64,000 bases of DNA from Agromyces kandeliae (GCF_009674665.1 NZ_WKJD01000006.1:186001-250000); one strand, 5' to 3'; counted from the first letter of the stretch, positions 9,412-18,256 are shown. Notes: generated from the sequence alone by a model not told the origin. Numbers and translations are program-made.

Positions 9412-9417
9412 ATTCTA
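9412..9417 (-). promoter_or_regulatory. -10 element TAGAAT of proS, leaderless
   Basis: Read on the minus strand, TAGAAT is followed after six bases (CGTCGG) by the proS GTG. It is the best -10 match among the leaderless set here. Confidence 0.65.
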
Positions 9418-9470
9418 TGCAGGGCGGATGCCGCGGACCGACGACCGGGTGGCCGAGGCCATCCGGCGGG

Positions 9471-9656
9471 TCACACGTTCCCGTCGAGGTCCTCCTCGTC
9501 CTCCATCGCGAACTCGTTCAGCTCGGTCTCCGTCGCGTCGGCGTCGTCCGCCTCGTCACCGGTCGACGCCTGCGCCTCCTCGGTGCCCTCGTGCAGGGTG
9601 CCCGTCCCGTCCGGGTATCCCGCCTCGTCCGGGTACTCGTAGCCGTCTCCGCTCAT
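9471..9656 (-). CDS. Hyperacidic 61-residue protein with no Lys or Arg
   Basis: The ATG at 9656 follows a GGGGAG ribosome site; a GTG further upstream would place that site inside the coding region. The product has 22 acidic residues (10 Asp, 12 Glu) in 61 and no lysine or arginine, starts MSGDGYEYPDEAGYPDG and ends with MEDEEDLDGNV. It has no hydrophobic core and is probably disordered. A GGCGCC-TCC-GGCGCC hairpin (9673-9687) lies in its leader. I recognise no family. It sits between ispG and proS on the same strand, so it could be a small conserved member of that neighbourhood. Confidence 0.6.
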   Translation of the reverse strand: MSGDGYEYPDEAGYPDGTGTLHEGTEEAQASTGDEADDADATETELNEFAMEDEEDLDGNV

Positions 9657-9753
9657 CGCCGTGCTCCCCACTGGCGCCTCCGGCGCCGTCGGGCTCGACG
9701 GTAGCGGAGCAGCGGCCGGCCCGACAGGGCCTTGCGACGATTCCGCCTGCTCC

Positions 9754-10905
9754 CTAGGGCGTGACGACGGTCGGCGAGCCGACCGGTGCGTCGGCGCCCA
9801 TCTCGCCGGCGATGCGGTTCGCCTCGGCGATGAGGGTCTGGACGATCTCGCCCTCGGGCACGGTCTTGATGACCTCGCCCTTGACGAAGATCTGCCCCTT
9901 GCCGTTGCCGGATGCCACGCCGAGGTCGGCCTCGCGCGCCTCGCCCGGCCCGTTCACGACGCAGCCCATGACGGCGACCCGCAGCGGGACGCTCATGCCC
10001 TCGAGGCCGTCGGTGACGTCGTTGGCGAGCTTGTAGACATCCACCTGCGCGCGGCCGCACGACGGGCACGAGACGATCTCGAGCTTGCGCTCGCGGAGGT
10101 TCAGCGACTGCAGGATCTGCAGGCCGACCTTGACCTCCTCGACCGGCGGCGCCGACAGCGACACGCGGATGGTGTCGCCGATGCCCTCGGACAGCAGGAT
10201 GCCGAAGGCCGTCGCCGACTTGATCGTGCCCTGGAAGGCGGGTCCCGCCTCGGTGACGCCGAGGTGCAGCGGCCAGTCGCCTCGCTCGGCGAGCATGCGG
10301 TAGGCCTTCACCATGACGATCGGGTCGTTGTGCTTGACCGAGATCTTGAAGTCGTGGAAGTCGTGCTCCTCGAAGAGGCTCGCCTCCCACACGGCCGACT
10401 CCACGAGCGCCTCGGGCGTGGCCTTGCCGTACTTCTGCAGCAGGCGCGGGTCGAGCGAGCCCGCGTTCACGCCGATGCGGATGGAGACGTCGGCCTCCTT
10501 CGCGCGGCGGGCGATCTCGCCGACCTGGTCGTCGAACTTGCGGATGTTGCCCGGGTTCACGCGCACGGCGGCGCAGCCGGCGTCGATCGCCGCGTACACG
10601 TAGTTCGGCTGGAAGTGGATGTCTGCGATGACCGGGATCTGGCTCTTCTTCGCGATGATCGGCAGCGCCTCGGCGTCGTCGCGGCTCGGCACCGCGACGC
10701 GCACGATGTCGCAGCCCGAGGCCGTCAGCTCGGCGATCTGCTGGAGGGTCGCGTTGATGTTCGGCGTGGGCGTCGTCGTCATCGACTGCACGCTCACGGG
10801 GGCGTCGCCGCCGACGAGCACCTTGCCCACCTTGATCTGCCGGGACTTGCGCCGGGGCGCGAGGACTTCGGGGACCTTGGGCATTCCGAGATTCACTGCA
10901 GGCAC
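9754..10905 (-). CDS. ispG: 4-hydroxy-3-methylbut-2-enyl diphosphate synthase (MEP pathway)
   Basis: IspG (GcpE) converts methylerythritol cyclodiphosphate to HMBPP using a 4Fe-4S cluster. The 383-residue protein shows the TIM-barrel N-terminal half ([34 protein letters not shown] region; [15 protein letters not shown]) and the cluster-binding cysteines in [11 protein letters not shown] and [14 protein letters not shown]. The GTG at 10905 has a -10 TAGACT seven bases upstream, so the message is probably leaderless. In many actinobacteria ispG directly follows dxr and rip1; here those two lie about 19.4 kb away on the same strand. Confidence 0.97.
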   Translation of the reverse strand: MPAVNLGMPKVPEVLAPRRKSRQIKVGKVLVGGDAPVSVQSMTTTPTPNINATLQQIAELTASGCDIVRVAVPSRDDAEALPIIAKKSQIPVIADIHFQPNYVYAAIDAGCAAVRVNPGNIRKFDDQVGEIARRAKEADVSIRIGVNAGSLDPRLLQKYGKATPEALVESAVWEASLFEEHDFHDFKISVKHNDPIVMVKAYRMLAERGDWPLHLGVTEAGPAFQGTIKSATAFGILLSEGIGDTIRVSLSAPPVEEVKVGLQILQSLNLRERKLEIVSCPSCGRAQVDVYKLANDVTDGLEGMSVPLRVAVMGCVVNGPGEAREADLGVASGNGKGQIFVKGEVIKTVPEGEIVQTLIAEANRIAGEMGADAPVGSPTVVTP

Positions 10906-10912
10906 GTCTGCC

Positions 10913-10918
10913 AGTCTA
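10913..10918 (-). promoter_or_regulatory. -10 element TAGACT of ispG, leaderless
   Basis: On the minus strand TAGACT is followed by seven bases (GGCAGAC) and the ispG GTG start codon. Confidence 0.6.
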
Positions 10919-10995
10919 TGGCGGCCCCACTGGGCAGGGCCTCAATCGAACGGATGCCTCGACGGCCCCGGTCGATGGACGGCACGTGCGCGCAG

Positions 10996-11793
10996 CTAGG
11001 CGCACTCCTCCGTGGCGGGGACCGGTGCGCCGACCCTCGCGACGCGCGCGTCATCCGCCGTCGGACGGAAGTCCACCGCGATCGGGATCGAATACGCCCC
11101 TCCGTCGACGTTCACGCCCGTCAGCTCGACGAAGTCCACGTAGGGTCCGGAGCATCCCGTCGGGTTGGTCACGAGGCCCGGCTCGGAGAGGAGGTCGGAC
11201 CACGGATCGCCCGCCTGGATCCCCTGCTGAGTCGTGAGCTCGACGCCGACGGCACTCGGACCCGTGAACTCGATCAGGAAGCGCGGATTGGTGATCGAGT
11301 ACCCGACCGGCTCCCATCGGTCCACGTGGCGCTGCTCCCAGAGGACCAGCCCTTCCCAGCGGTACGAGGTGTTCGGCGGGAAGTGGCTGTTGCCCTCATG
11401 GTCCTCAGTGCTCGGGGTGGTCCCGAGCAGCTCCGAGAAGGCGCTCACGACCTCGGCCGGATCGTCGAGGTATCCGAACTCATCGACGACGGCACCCGTG
11501 GCGTCGCGCAGCTCGACCCACTCCGGACGCGCCACGATCGCGCTGATGGTTCCGTCGGGCTGGCCCGGGTCGCTCGAGGTCGGCGTCGAGGTCGCGGCAT
11601 CCGCCGTCGGCGACGGCGGCGCCGTCGCCTGGGGCGGGGCTGCGGTGCATGCGCCGAGGAGCGCGGCGATGGGCACGAGCACCGCGCCGGCGATCGCGAC
11701 GCGCAGGCCCCGGCGCGGCATCCGGGGCAGCGTGGCACCGCGCACGGGCGTTTCACCGGTCGCGAACGGTTCGGCGGGATTGCGCCTGGTCAA
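10996..11793 (-). CDS. Lipoprotein of unknown function, paralogue A (TTG start)
   Basis: The 265-residue product has an N-terminal basic region, a hydrophobic helix and a lipobox LLGAC with Cys49, followed by a Pro/Thr/Ser-rich linker to about residue 80. The mature domain begins ISAIVARPEWVELRDATGAVVDEFGYLDD. The same pattern (VTAVVIRPQGLDLVDDGGTAVATLSYDDE) occurs in the gene at 13211, so the two are paralogues. The TTG start at 11793 is supported by a strong AGAAGGAG ribosome site and by the paralogue, which also starts TTGACC. The upstream region shares a 19-base repeat with the paralogue and a 16-base promoter-like word with the SHOCT gene. Its function is unknown; it is probably anchored on the outer face of the membrane. 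Confidence 0.8.
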   Translation of the reverse strand: MTRRNPAEPFATGETPVRGATLPRMPRRGLRVAIAGAVLVPIAALLGACTAAPPQATAPPSPTADAATSTPTSSDPGQPDGTISAIVARPEWVELRDATGAVVDEFGYLDDPAEVVSAFSELLGTTPSTEDHEGNSHFPPNTSYRWEGLVLWEQRHVDRWEPVGYSITNPRFLIEFTGPSAVGVELTTQQGIQAGDPWSDLLSEPGLVTNPTGCSGPYVDFVELTGVNVDGGAYSIPIAVDFRPTADDARVARVGAPVPATEECA

Positions 11794-11809
11794 CGGATCT
11801 CCTTCTGGC

Positions 11810-11839
11810 AGGGCGGTGGGGAACCGTCGATCACAGCCT
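11810..11839 (-). promoter_or_regulatory. Shared promoter/leader element of lipoprotein A
   Basis: On the minus strand AGGCTGTGATCGACGG (11839-11824) is identical over 16 bases to the region upstream of the SHOCT gene (28304-28289). It runs into GACGGTTCCCCACCGCCCT (11828-11810), identical over 19 bases to the leader of lipoprotein B (13177-13195). AGGCT-like bases are the likely -10. Confidence 0.5.
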
Positions 11840-11874
11840 GCCAGTCGCCGACCCTGGCGGTGTCGAAGGAGACA

Positions 11875-12942
11875 TCACGGATCGGTATCGTTCCCCGCTT
11901 CCTCTTCGCTCGTCCGACGGATGCGACGACCGAGCTCGAGGTTGCGGCGGTGCCGCTCGGCGGCCTTCTCGATGCTGCGCGTGCCACGGGGCGGCATCCT
12001 GAGCCGCTCCTCGGCGGGGATCCCCGCCTGCAGCTGGCGGGTGCGTTCGAGCTCCGCGTTGAACTCGGCGCCGAGCAGCAGCGCGGCGTTCGTGATCCAG
12101 AGCCACAGCAGGAACACGACGATGCCCGCGAGCGATCCGTACGTGCGGTCGTAGTTGGAGAAGTTCGCGACGTAGAGCGCGAACCCGCCCGACGCGAGCA
12201 GCATGAGCACGATCGCGATCACGGCGCCGAGGCTGATCCAGCGGAACTTCGGCTGACGGGCGTTCGGCGTCGCGTAGTACAGCAGGGCGACCACCAGCAC
12301 CACGACCGACGCGAGCAGGGGCCACTTCGCGACGTCCCACACCGCGCGCGGCGTCTCGCCGATGCCCAGCGCGTCACCGATGGCATCCGCGACCGGACCG
12401 GAGACGACGAGGATCACGGCGACGATCGTCACCAGCACGATGGCCCCGACGGTGATGAGGAGCTGGAACGACCGCAGTTTCCAGAACGGCCGACCTTCCT
12501 CGATCTCGAGGATGCGGTTCATGGCCCGCGTGAAGGCCGCGACGTACCCCGACGCCGACCACAGGGCGAGGGCCAGGCCCGTGAGGAAGCCGATGGTCGC
12601 CGCACGCGAACCCGCGAAGGCGCGCAGCGGCTCCTCGACGACCTCGAGCACCGGACCGGGCGCGACCTGCTGGGCGAGGCCGAGGATCTCCTGTATGGCA
12701 CCGCCCTGCCCGATCAGCGCGAGCAGCGACGTGACCGCCAACAGCCCCGGGAACACCGACAGCGTGCCCCAGAACGTCAGCGCGGCCGCCGTATCGAGGC
12801 ATTCGTCGTCGATGAACTCGCGGAACACGCGGCGCGCCAGGTACTTCCAGGCGCGCCGCGTGATCTGGAAGGGCGACGAGGGCTTGCGCGGATCCCTCGG
12901 ATCCGCGAGGGGCACGTCCGGGTCGACTGGTGCGTCCTGCAT
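11875..12942 (-). CDS. YihY/virulence factor BrkB family membrane protein
   Basis: The 355-residue protein has six transmembrane segments and family landmarks: DTAAALTFWGTLSVFPGLLAV in two halves near residues 50-70, LWSASGYVAAFTRAMNRI, the GPVADAIGDALG region, and FSNYDRTYGSLAGIVVFLLWLW near 265-290. It is homologous to the family once called ribonuclease BN; nuclease activity is not supported for the family and its true role (transport or cell envelope) is unsettled. A charged cytoplasmic tail follows (EKAAERHRRNLELGRRIRR). The ATG at 12942 follows GGGAGGA. It is flanked by two inverted paralogous lipoprotein genes. Confidence 0.88.
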   Translation of the reverse strand: MQDAPVDPDVPLADPRDPRKPSSPFQITRRAWKYLARRVFREFIDDECLDTAAALTFWGTLSVFPGLLAVTSLLALIGQGGAIQEILGLAQQVAPGPVLEVVEEPLRAFAGSRAATIGFLTGLALALWSASGYVAAFTRAMNRILEIEEGRPFWKLRSFQLLITVGAIVLVTIVAVILVVSGPVADAIGDALGIGETPRAVWDVAKWPLLASVVVLVVALLYYATPNARQPKFRWISLGAVIAIVLMLLASGGFALYVANFSNYDRTYGSLAGIVVFLLWLWITNAALLLGAEFNAELERTRQLQAGIPAEERLRMPPRGTRSIEKAAERHRRNLELGRRIRRTSEEEAGNDTDP

Positions 12943-13111
12943 GGCCTGGTCCTCCCTCACGGTTCGCGCTTCCATCCTGCGGCGGAACCACCCGTGATGG
13001 GAGGGGGTGGCGGCGAGCCTCCTCCTCGATCCCCGTCGCGATCCGTCGGCGACCGTAGGCCATTCGGGCGGTGGCGGAGTCGGGTTCGTGGTGGCCGCGA
13101 GCTGAAGCGGA

Positions 13112-13127
13112 GAAGCGAGATCGCTTC
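13112..13127. promoter_or_regulatory. 16-base near-perfect inverted repeat upstream of lipoprotein B
   Basis: GAAGCGAGATCGCTTC has seven-base complementary arms around a GA centre. It lies in the 268-base space between the divergent starts of yihY and lipoprotein B, and could be an operator. I see nothing else definite in that space apart from the shared leader repeat. Confidence 0.35.
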
Positions 13128-13176
13128 GTGATTCCGGGTGCTCGGCGCGATGCCCGGTCCCTGCCATGCTGAGGCC

Positions 13177-13195
13177 GACGGTTCCCCACCGCCCT
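13177..13195 (+). repeat. 19-base repeat shared with lipoprotein A leader (inverted copy)
   Basis: GACGGTTCCCCACCGCCCT is identical, in opposite orientation, to 11828-11810. Each copy sits about 15 bases before a TTG start codon, so the duplication included the transcript leader. Confidence 0.75.
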
Positions 13196-13210
13196 ACGAA
13201 AGGAATCCCG

Positions 13211-13948
13211 TTGACCCGACACCCTCGCCGTACCGGGCTGCCCGACCTGGTCCTCGCCGCCGGACTCGGCATCGTGCTGTCCGGGTGCGCGACGGCCGGC
13301 GAGCCGGAGCCGCAGCCCTCCGTCGATCCGCCGGCCGCGTCCGCGGCATCGACGTCGATCGCGGATCCGCTCGCGTCCGTCACCGCCGTGGTCATCCGCC
13401 CGCAGGGCCTCGATCTCGTCGACGACGGCGGAACGGCCGTGGCCACGCTCTCCTACGACGACGAGACCGTCCAGATCGTCGAGATCCTCTCGTCCGTGTT
13501 CGGCAGCGACGCCCGAGTCGAGGAGGACCCCGGAGCCTGCTGCGAGGCGGGCCGGGTGACCGACTACGTGTGGGACGGCTTCCGCGTCATCGACGACCAC
13601 ATGGGCCACTTCTCCGACGACGCGGAGCGCAACTGGATCGACGACGACGGCCCTGACGTCCACGACATGAACGTCCGCGTCGCCGCCGACTCGGCGGCCG
13701 TCGGCGAGGTCGCGGTGATCGCCGGAGACGGGTTCGCGATCGGCGACGACCTCGACGTGCTCGAGGGGCGAGTGGACCACCCGGGAGGTCCGGACTGGGT
13801 GCAGATCCCCCTCGAGACGGGTCCCGTGCTCGGTGCGGAGGTGATCGACGACACGCCGAACGCCTACTCGGTCATCGTGCAGGTGGCCGGCCCGGGCGCC
13901 GAGCCGCAGCTCGTCGCGCCGGTCAACCTCGGCGCGCACGCGATCTGA
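13211..13948 (+). CDS. Lipoprotein of unknown function, paralogue B (TTG start)
   Basis: This 245-residue product starts TTGACCCGACAC after an AAAGGA ribosome site. It has a short signal peptide with lipobox VLSGC (Cys26), a Pro/Ala/Ser linker and a domain matching paralogue A: both begin with a TAVV/SAIV beta strand, RP, then a D-x-G turn and a hydrophobic helix (IVEILSSVFG here, VVSAFSELLG there). A CC pair (PGACCEAG) is present here but not in A. The mature protein is strongly acidic (many Asp-Asp pairs). The function is unknown. It is divergent from yihY and convergent with the hydrolase at 14015. Confidence 0.8.
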   Translation: MTRHPRRTGLPDLVLAAGLGIVLSGCATAGEPEPQPSVDPPAASAASTSIADPLASVTAVVIRPQGLDLVDDGGTAVATLSYDDETVQIVEILSSVFGSDARVEEDPGACCEAGRVTDYVWDGFRVIDDHMGHFSDDAERNWIDDDGPDVHDMNVRVAADSAAVGEVAVIAGDGFAIGDDLDVLEGRVDHPGGPDWVQIPLETGPVLGAEVIDDTPNAYSVIVQVAGPGAEPQLVAPVNLGAHAI

Positions 13949-13959
13949 TCGCGCGGTAT

Positions 13960-13989
13960 GCGGGGGTGCGCCCATCGGCGCGCCCCCGC
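13960..13989. terminator. Hairpin between convergent genes
   Basis: Arms 13960-13972 and 13977-13989 pair over 13 bases (one G-U type mismatch) with a CATC loop. It separates lipoprotein B (+) from the hydrolase at 14015 (-). Confidence 0.7.
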
Positions 13990-14014
13990 GTCCCGGCCCG
14001 GTGACGATCCGCGC

Positions 14015-15091
14015 TCAGGCGGGCGCGCTGCCCTCCGCCGTGATCTGCGCGACGAGCTCGGCGACGAACCGCTCGGGCTCCTCGAGGTGCGGGGAATGAC
14101 CGCTCGCCTCGAACACGGCCTCGCGATACACGCCGCCGCGCTCGGCGTAGCGGTCGAGCACGTCGCGGGTCTGGGCGACCATCGGCTGCGCCGGCGCCGT
14201 CTCCTCGCCCGGCCAGCCGGGGATCACGCCCATCGCGCCCAGGTTGTTCAGGTCGAACAGCGACGCGTCCGAGACGATCACGTCGTTCGCGCCGCGCACC
14301 CAGAGGATGCGCGGCTTGTCGTCGAGGTCGACGATGCCGCTCGCGTCGAAGTGCGTCGGCGCCATGGTGTTGAGCACCCCGCGCGTGCCGGGCGCGAAGC
14401 CCGGCCAGTGCTCCGTGGCGGTCGCGTCGCCCGGGTAGTGGTCCTCGCCGATGGCCGTGGTCAGCATGGATTCGACCCAGAGGTCGTCGTGCTCCGAGGC
14501 GAAGCCGGGCGTGACGTACGTGCCGAGGTAGACCGAGCGGGGCGAGGCGGGGGCGTCGGCGCTCCGATCGCCGCCCTGGAGCCGCGCGATGAAGTCCGGG
14601 TTCGCTCCCCCGCCGCCGGCGCCCGCCGCGTCCGGGTTGAGCAGGCGGCCCGCGGCATCCGTCGCCCCGAAGCCGTACGGCGACACGGGGTTCACGAGCG
14701 TGACGGATGCCACGGGCAGCTCGTGCTCGAGGAGCGCCTGCATCACGACCCCGCCGCCCATGCTCCAGCCGACGAGGTGCACCTGGTCGAGCCCGAGCGC
14801 GTCGACGACGGCCGCGACGTCCTCGGCGTAGTCGCCGAGGCCCCGCGTCGCGTCGACCGGGCGGACCTCGCTGCCGCCGAATCCGCGCAGGTCGACGGCG
14901 AGCGCGCGGACGTCCGCCGGGAGGGCGAGCATCGTCGGCTGCCAGAAGAGCGACGACGACACGTTGCCGTGCACGAAGAGCACGGTCGCCCGCGGGGCGT
15001 CGGCGTCCGCGGCGGGACGTTCGAGCACCTGCGCGGTGTAGCGCGGCGTCGCGAGCTCGTGCGCGACGATGCCGGGGAGGATGTGGTCCAT
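14015..15091 (-). CDS. Alpha/beta hydrolase, last gene of the TetR-controlled catabolic run
   Basis: The 358-residue protein has the alpha/beta-hydrolase fold signatures: oxyanion region VLFVHGNVSSSLFW near residue 40, nucleophile elbow GWSMGG near 115, and a late His in EASGHSPHLEEPERF near 338. A Gly/Ala-rich insertion (about 170-195) extends the cap. The ATG at 15091 follows AAGGAG. It lies 48 bases after scoB in the same direction, at the end of an operon for 3-hydroxybutyrate/acetoacetate metabolism and LIV-type transport. An esterase releasing the imported acid (for example an oligo-hydroxybutyrate or ester) would fit, but the substrate is inference. Confidence 0.82.
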   Translation of the reverse strand: MDHILPGIVAHELATPRYTAQVLERPAADADAPRATVLFVHGNVSSSLFWQPTMLALPADVRALAVDLRGFGGSEVRPVDATRGLGDYAEDVAAVVDALGLDQVHLVGWSMGGGVVMQALLEHELPVASVTLVNPVSPYGFGATDAAGRLLNPDAAGAGGGGANPDFIARLQGGDRSADAPASPRSVYLGTYVTPGFASEHDDLWVESMLTTAIGEDHYPGDATATEHWPGFAPGTRGVLNTMAPTHFDASGIVDLDDKPRILWVRGANDVIVSDASLFDLNNLGAMGVIPGWPGEETAPAQPMVAQTRDVLDRYAERGGVYREAVFEASGHSPHLEEPERFVAELVAQITAEGSAPA

Positions 15092-15139
15092 GTGGCGCTC
15101 CTTCGGGCCGTTCGGGGTGGTGCGGGTGGTGCGGTGGGT

Positions 15140-15793
15140 CTACGTGGCGAGCGCCGTGACGCCCGAGGTGTCGAGTGCGGGCTGGGTCTTCTCGACGACC
15201 TCGTCGACGGTGACGCCGGGCGCGAGCTCGACGAGCTTCAGCCCGTCGGGGGTCACGTCGATCACCGCGAGGTCGGTGATGATGCGGTCGACGACGCCCT
15301 TGCCGGTCAGCGGCAGCGAGCACGAGTCGACGATCTTCGGCGAGCCGTCCTTGGCGACGTGCTCCATGAGCACGATGCGCTTGCGCGCCCCGTGCACGAG
15401 GTCCATCGCGCCGCCAGGGCCCTTGACCATCTTCCCGGGGATCATCCAGTTGGCGAGGTCGCCGTGCCTCGACACCTGCATGGCGCCGAGGATGGCGGCG
15501 TCCACCTTGCCGCCGCGGATCATGCCGAAGCTCGTCGCGGAGTCGAAGTAGGCCGCGCCGGGAAGCACGGTCACGGTCTCCTTGCCGGCGTTGATCAGGT
15601 CGGGGTCGACCTGGTCCTCGGTCGGGTACGGGCCGACGCCGAGGATCCCGTTCTCGGACTGCAGCACGACGGTGACGCCGTCGGGCACGTAGTTCGGGAC
15701 GAGGGTCGGCAGGCCGATGCCGAGGTTCACGTACGAGCCGTCGGCCAGCTCCTTCGCCGCGCGTGCGGCCATCTCGAGCCTGGTGAGCGCCAT
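15140..15793 (-). CDS. scoB: 3-oxoacid CoA-transferase subunit B
   Basis: This 217-residue beta subunit carries the class I CoA-transferase active-site motif SENGILG with the catalytic Glu at residue 47. It also has NLGIGLPT, and [19 protein letters not shown] near 110-130. With subunit A it moves CoA from a donor such as succinyl-CoA to acetoacetate. The ATG at 15793 lies one base after the TGA of subunit A, so the two are translationally coupled. Beta-ketoadipate as substrate is the main alternative, but a 3-hydroxybutyrate dehydrogenase and a thiolase nearby favour acetoacetate. Confidence 0.92.
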   Translation of the reverse strand: MALTRLEMAARAAKELADGSYVNLGIGLPTLVPNYVPDGVTVVLQSENGILGVGPYPTEDQVDPDLINAGKETVTVLPGAAYFDSATSFGMIRGGKVDAAILGAMQVSRHGDLANWMIPGKMVKGPGGAMDLVHGARKRIVLMEHVAKDGSPKIVDSCSLPLTGKGVVDRIITDLAVIDVTPDGLKLVELAPGVTVDEVVEKTQPALDTSGVTALAT

Positions 15794-15794
15794 C

Positions 15795-16568
15795 TCAGTT
15801 CCCCTCTCGGACGGTGCGGCGTTCGATCCGCTTCTCGACGCCGGTGCCGACCTCGACGATGCGGTCGACGAAGATGCCGGGCAGGTGCACGGCGTCGGCG
15901 TCGATCTCGCCGGGCTCGACGAGCTCCTCGACCTCGGCGATGCAGATCCGGCCGGCCATCGCGCAGAGCGGCGAGAAGTTGCGGGCCGACTTGTCGAAGA
16001 CGAGGTTGCCGTGCCGGTCGCCCTTCAGCGCGTGGACGAGCGCGAAGTCCGTCGTGATCGCCTCCTCGAGCACGAACTCGTGCTCCTCGCCGCGCATCGT
16101 GAAGGTCTGCACGGGCTTCGGCTTCGACGCGATCGCGATGGAGCCGTCGGCGGCGTACTTCTGCGGCAGGCCGCCCTCGGCGACCTGCGTGCCGACGCCC
16201 GTCTGCGTGAAGAACCCGGCGATGCCGGCGCCGCCCGCGCGGAGCTTCTCGGCGAGCGTGCCCTGCGGGGTCAGCTCGAGCTCGAGCTCGCCCGAGAGGT
16301 ACCGCCGCTCGAACTCCTTGTTCTCGCCGACGTACGACGAGGTCATCTTGCGGATGAGCCCGGCTCCGAGCAGGACCCCGAGGCCCCAGTCGTCGACGCC
16401 GCAGTTGTTCGAGACGACCGACAGGTCGCCGACGCGGCGCTCCAGGAGGGCCTGGATCAGCACCATGGGGATGCCGCAGAGCCCGAACCCGCCGACGGCG
16501 AGCGACGCGCCGTCCGGGATGTCGGCGACCGCCTCAGCGGCCGATCCGACGGTCTTGTCCAGTGTCAT
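15795..16568 (-). CDS. scoA: 3-oxoacid CoA-transferase subunit A
   Basis: The 257-residue alpha subunit shows the family glycine motif GGFGLCGIP near residue 27, [16 protein letters not shown], and [16 protein letters not shown] near 110. It pairs with the adjacent beta subunit to activate acetoacetate to acetoacetyl-CoA, which the divergent thiolase could split to acetyl-CoA. The start ATG at 16568 has GAGGAGGTCACACG upstream. It follows the alpha/beta hydrolase at 16584 with a 15-base gap and precedes scoB with a one-base gap. Confidence 0.92.
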   Translation of the reverse strand: MTLDKTVGSAAEAVADIPDGASLAVGGFGLCGIPMVLIQALLERRVGDLSVVSNNCGVDDWGLGVLLGAGLIRKMTSSYVGENKEFERRYLSGELELELTPQGTLAEKLRAGGAGIAGFFTQTGVGTQVAEGGLPQKYAADGSIAIASKPKPVQTFTMRGEEHEFVLEEAITTDFALVHALKGDRHGNLVFDKSARNFSPLCAMAGRICIAEVEELVEPGEIDADAVHLPGIFVDRIVEVGTGVEKRIERRTVREGN

Positions 16569-16583
16569 CGTGTGACCTCCTCG

Positions 16584-17495
16584 TCAACGCGTCCCGACGG
16601 ATGCCGCGGCGTCCGCCTCGGCCAGCCGCGGCGCGACGACCTCGGCGACCCGGGCGGCGCCCGCATCCGTCATGACGATGGTGTAGTGGTTGAGCTCCGC
16701 GACCTCGGTGACGCGGAGCGCCGGCATCCGTTCTGCGGTCGCCGCCACCCGTTCGGCAGGGTACAGCGCCTCGGGCTGGTCGAGCATCCCGCGCTCGGCG
16801 CGGAGGAAGTCGACGGGGGCGGGAAGTCCGAGCAGGTCCCCGAGGTAGCCGTCGCCGCCGTCGAGCTCGAGCACGTTCTGGGCGACCGCCTCGGAGCGCG
16901 ACGAGCTGCGCAGCTCGGGCTCCGAGCCGACCAGGTCGTACGCGACGTAGTCGGCGACGCGCTCATCCCACGCCGGGCCGATCGCCGGGTGCGCCTTCCA
17001 GAAGTCGGCGTACGCGTCGTGGTCGGCGAACCGCATCTCCAGCCGGGCGATCGCGGGGCCGAGCACGGCGGCGGCCACCTCCTCGGGGTCGAGGCCCTCG
17101 GGGTGCGGGATCGGCAGGCCGCCGTCGACGAGCACGACCCCGGCGACGCGGTCGGGGTGCGCCGCCGCGAATCGGACGGTCACGAACGCACCCATCGAGT
17201 GCCCGACGACGAACGCCCGCTCGATGCCGAGGGCATCGAGCACGCGAAGCTGGTCGTCGGCATGGTCGCGGAGCGACCACGGTCCCGGGAGGTCGGCCGA
17301 GCGGCCGCGCCCCCGCAGGTCGGGTGCCACGATGCGCCGGTCGGGCAGCGCCGCGGCGACGTGGTGCCACGCGCGGTGGCTCGCCGTGATGCCGTGGATG
17401 GCGAGCATGGGCACGCCTGCGGCATCCGCCCGCCACTGCCCGCCGGCGAGGTCGCCGCCCCTGACCGGCACGGCGAAGGGATCGGGTCCGGTCAT
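16584..17495 (-). CDS. Alpha/beta hydrolase
   Basis: The 303-residue protein has an HG oxyanion motif (LAIHGITASHRAWHHV near residue 33), the nucleophile elbow VVGHSMGAF near residue 97 and a C-terminal acid/His region (VTEVAELNHYTIVM). DLRGRGRS is the usual strand-turn of this fold. Its ATG at 17495 overlaps the TGA of the dehydrogenase gene by four bases (ATGA), so it is coupled to the operon. It is unlike the hydrolase at 14015 in length and cap. The substrate is unknown; an ester or oligomer of 3-hydroxybutyrate is a context-based guess. Confidence 0.82.
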   Translation of the reverse strand: MTGPDPFAVPVRGGDLAGGQWRADAAGVPMLAIHGITASHRAWHHVAAALPDRRIVAPDLRGRGRSADLPGPWSLRDHADDQLRVLDALGIERAFVVGHSMGAFVTVRFAAAHPDRVAGVVLVDGGLPIPHPEGLDPEEVAAAVLGPAIARLEMRFADHDAYADFWKAHPAIGPAWDERVADYVAYDLVGSEPELRSSSRSEAVAQNVLELDGGDGYLGDLLGLPAPVDFLRAERGMLDQPEALYPAERVAATAERMPALRVTEVAELNHYTIVMTDAGAARVAEVVAPRLAEADAAASVGTR

Positions 17496-18256
17496 CGCGC
17501 GCTCCATCCGCCGTCCATCGTGTAGCTCGCGCCGGTCACCATGCGGGCGTCGTCGCTCGCGAGCCAGCGCACGAGGCTCGCCACCTCGGCGGGCTCCACG
17601 AGGCGCTTGATCGCCGACTCGGTGAGCATGACCTGCTCGACGACGTCCTCCTCGGGGATCCCGTGCACCTTCGCCTGGTCGGCGATCTGCTTCTCGACGA
17701 GCGGGGTGCGCACGTAGCCCGGATTCACGCAGTTCGACGTGACGCCGTGCGGCCCGCCCTCGAGCGCCGTCACCTTCGAGAGGCCCTCGAGGCCGTGCTT
17801 CGCGGCGACGTACGCCGACTTGTACGGCGAGGCTCGGAGGCCGTGCACGCTCGAGAGGTTGATGACCCGGCCCCAGCCGCGCTCGTACATGCCGGGCAGG
17901 GCGGCTCGGATGAGCAGGAACGGCGCCTCGAGCATGATGCGCAGGATCAGCGAGAAGCGTTCGGGCTCGAACTCCTCGATCGGGCGCACGTGCTGGATAC
18001 CCGCGTTGTTGACCAGGATGTCGGCGTCGAGGGCGAGGTCGGCGAGCGCCCCGGTGTCCCCGAGGTCGACCTGCCAGGCCTCGCCGCCGATGCGCTCGGC
18101 CGCCGCGGTCGCCGCCTCGCCGTTGAGGTCGGCGATCGTCACGTGCGCGCCGGCCTCGGCGAACGCCTCGGCGCACGCGAGCCCGATGCCGCTCGCTCCC
18201 CCGGTGACGATCGCGCGTCGTCCGGCCAGTGCGGTCGATCCGGACGGTCCGGTCAT
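17492..18256 (-). CDS. bdhA: 3-hydroxybutyrate dehydrogenase (SDR family)
   Basis: This 254-residue classical short-chain dehydrogenase has the NAD-binding motif TGGASGIG (18-25), NNAG (83-86) and the catalytic Ser136-Tyr149-Lys153 set (SAYVAAKHG). NNAGIQHVRPIEEFEPERF matches the signature typical of 3-hydroxybutyrate dehydrogenases, including the Gln that contacts the substrate carboxylate. It oxidises (R)-3-hydroxybutyrate to acetoacetate, which the downstream CoA-transferase can activate. The start overlaps the TetR stop by four bases and its own stop overlaps the next gene by four bases. Confidence 0.9.
   Translation of the reverse strand: MTGPSGSTALAGRRAIVTGGASGIGLACAEAFAEAGAHVTIADLNGEAATAAAERIGGEAWQVDLGDTGALADLALDADILVNNAGIQHVRPIEEFEPERFSLILRIMLEAPFLLIRAALPGMYERGWGRVINLSSVHGLRASPYKSAYVAAKHGLEGLSKVTALEGGPHGVTSNCVNPGYVRTPLVEKQIADQAKVHGIPEEDVVEQVMLTESAIKRLVEPAEVASLVRWLASDDARMVTGASYTMDGGWSAR

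Noticed and set aside
7060-9642. Long plus-strand open frame opposite proS
   Set aside because: It lies across the DUF1206 gene end, a terminator and antisense proS, and shows only Arg/Asp/Val repeats with no fold motifs.
11875-12942. Ribonuclease BN annotation for the yihY gene
   Set aside because: The family was misnamed; the protein is an integral membrane protein with no nuclease motif.
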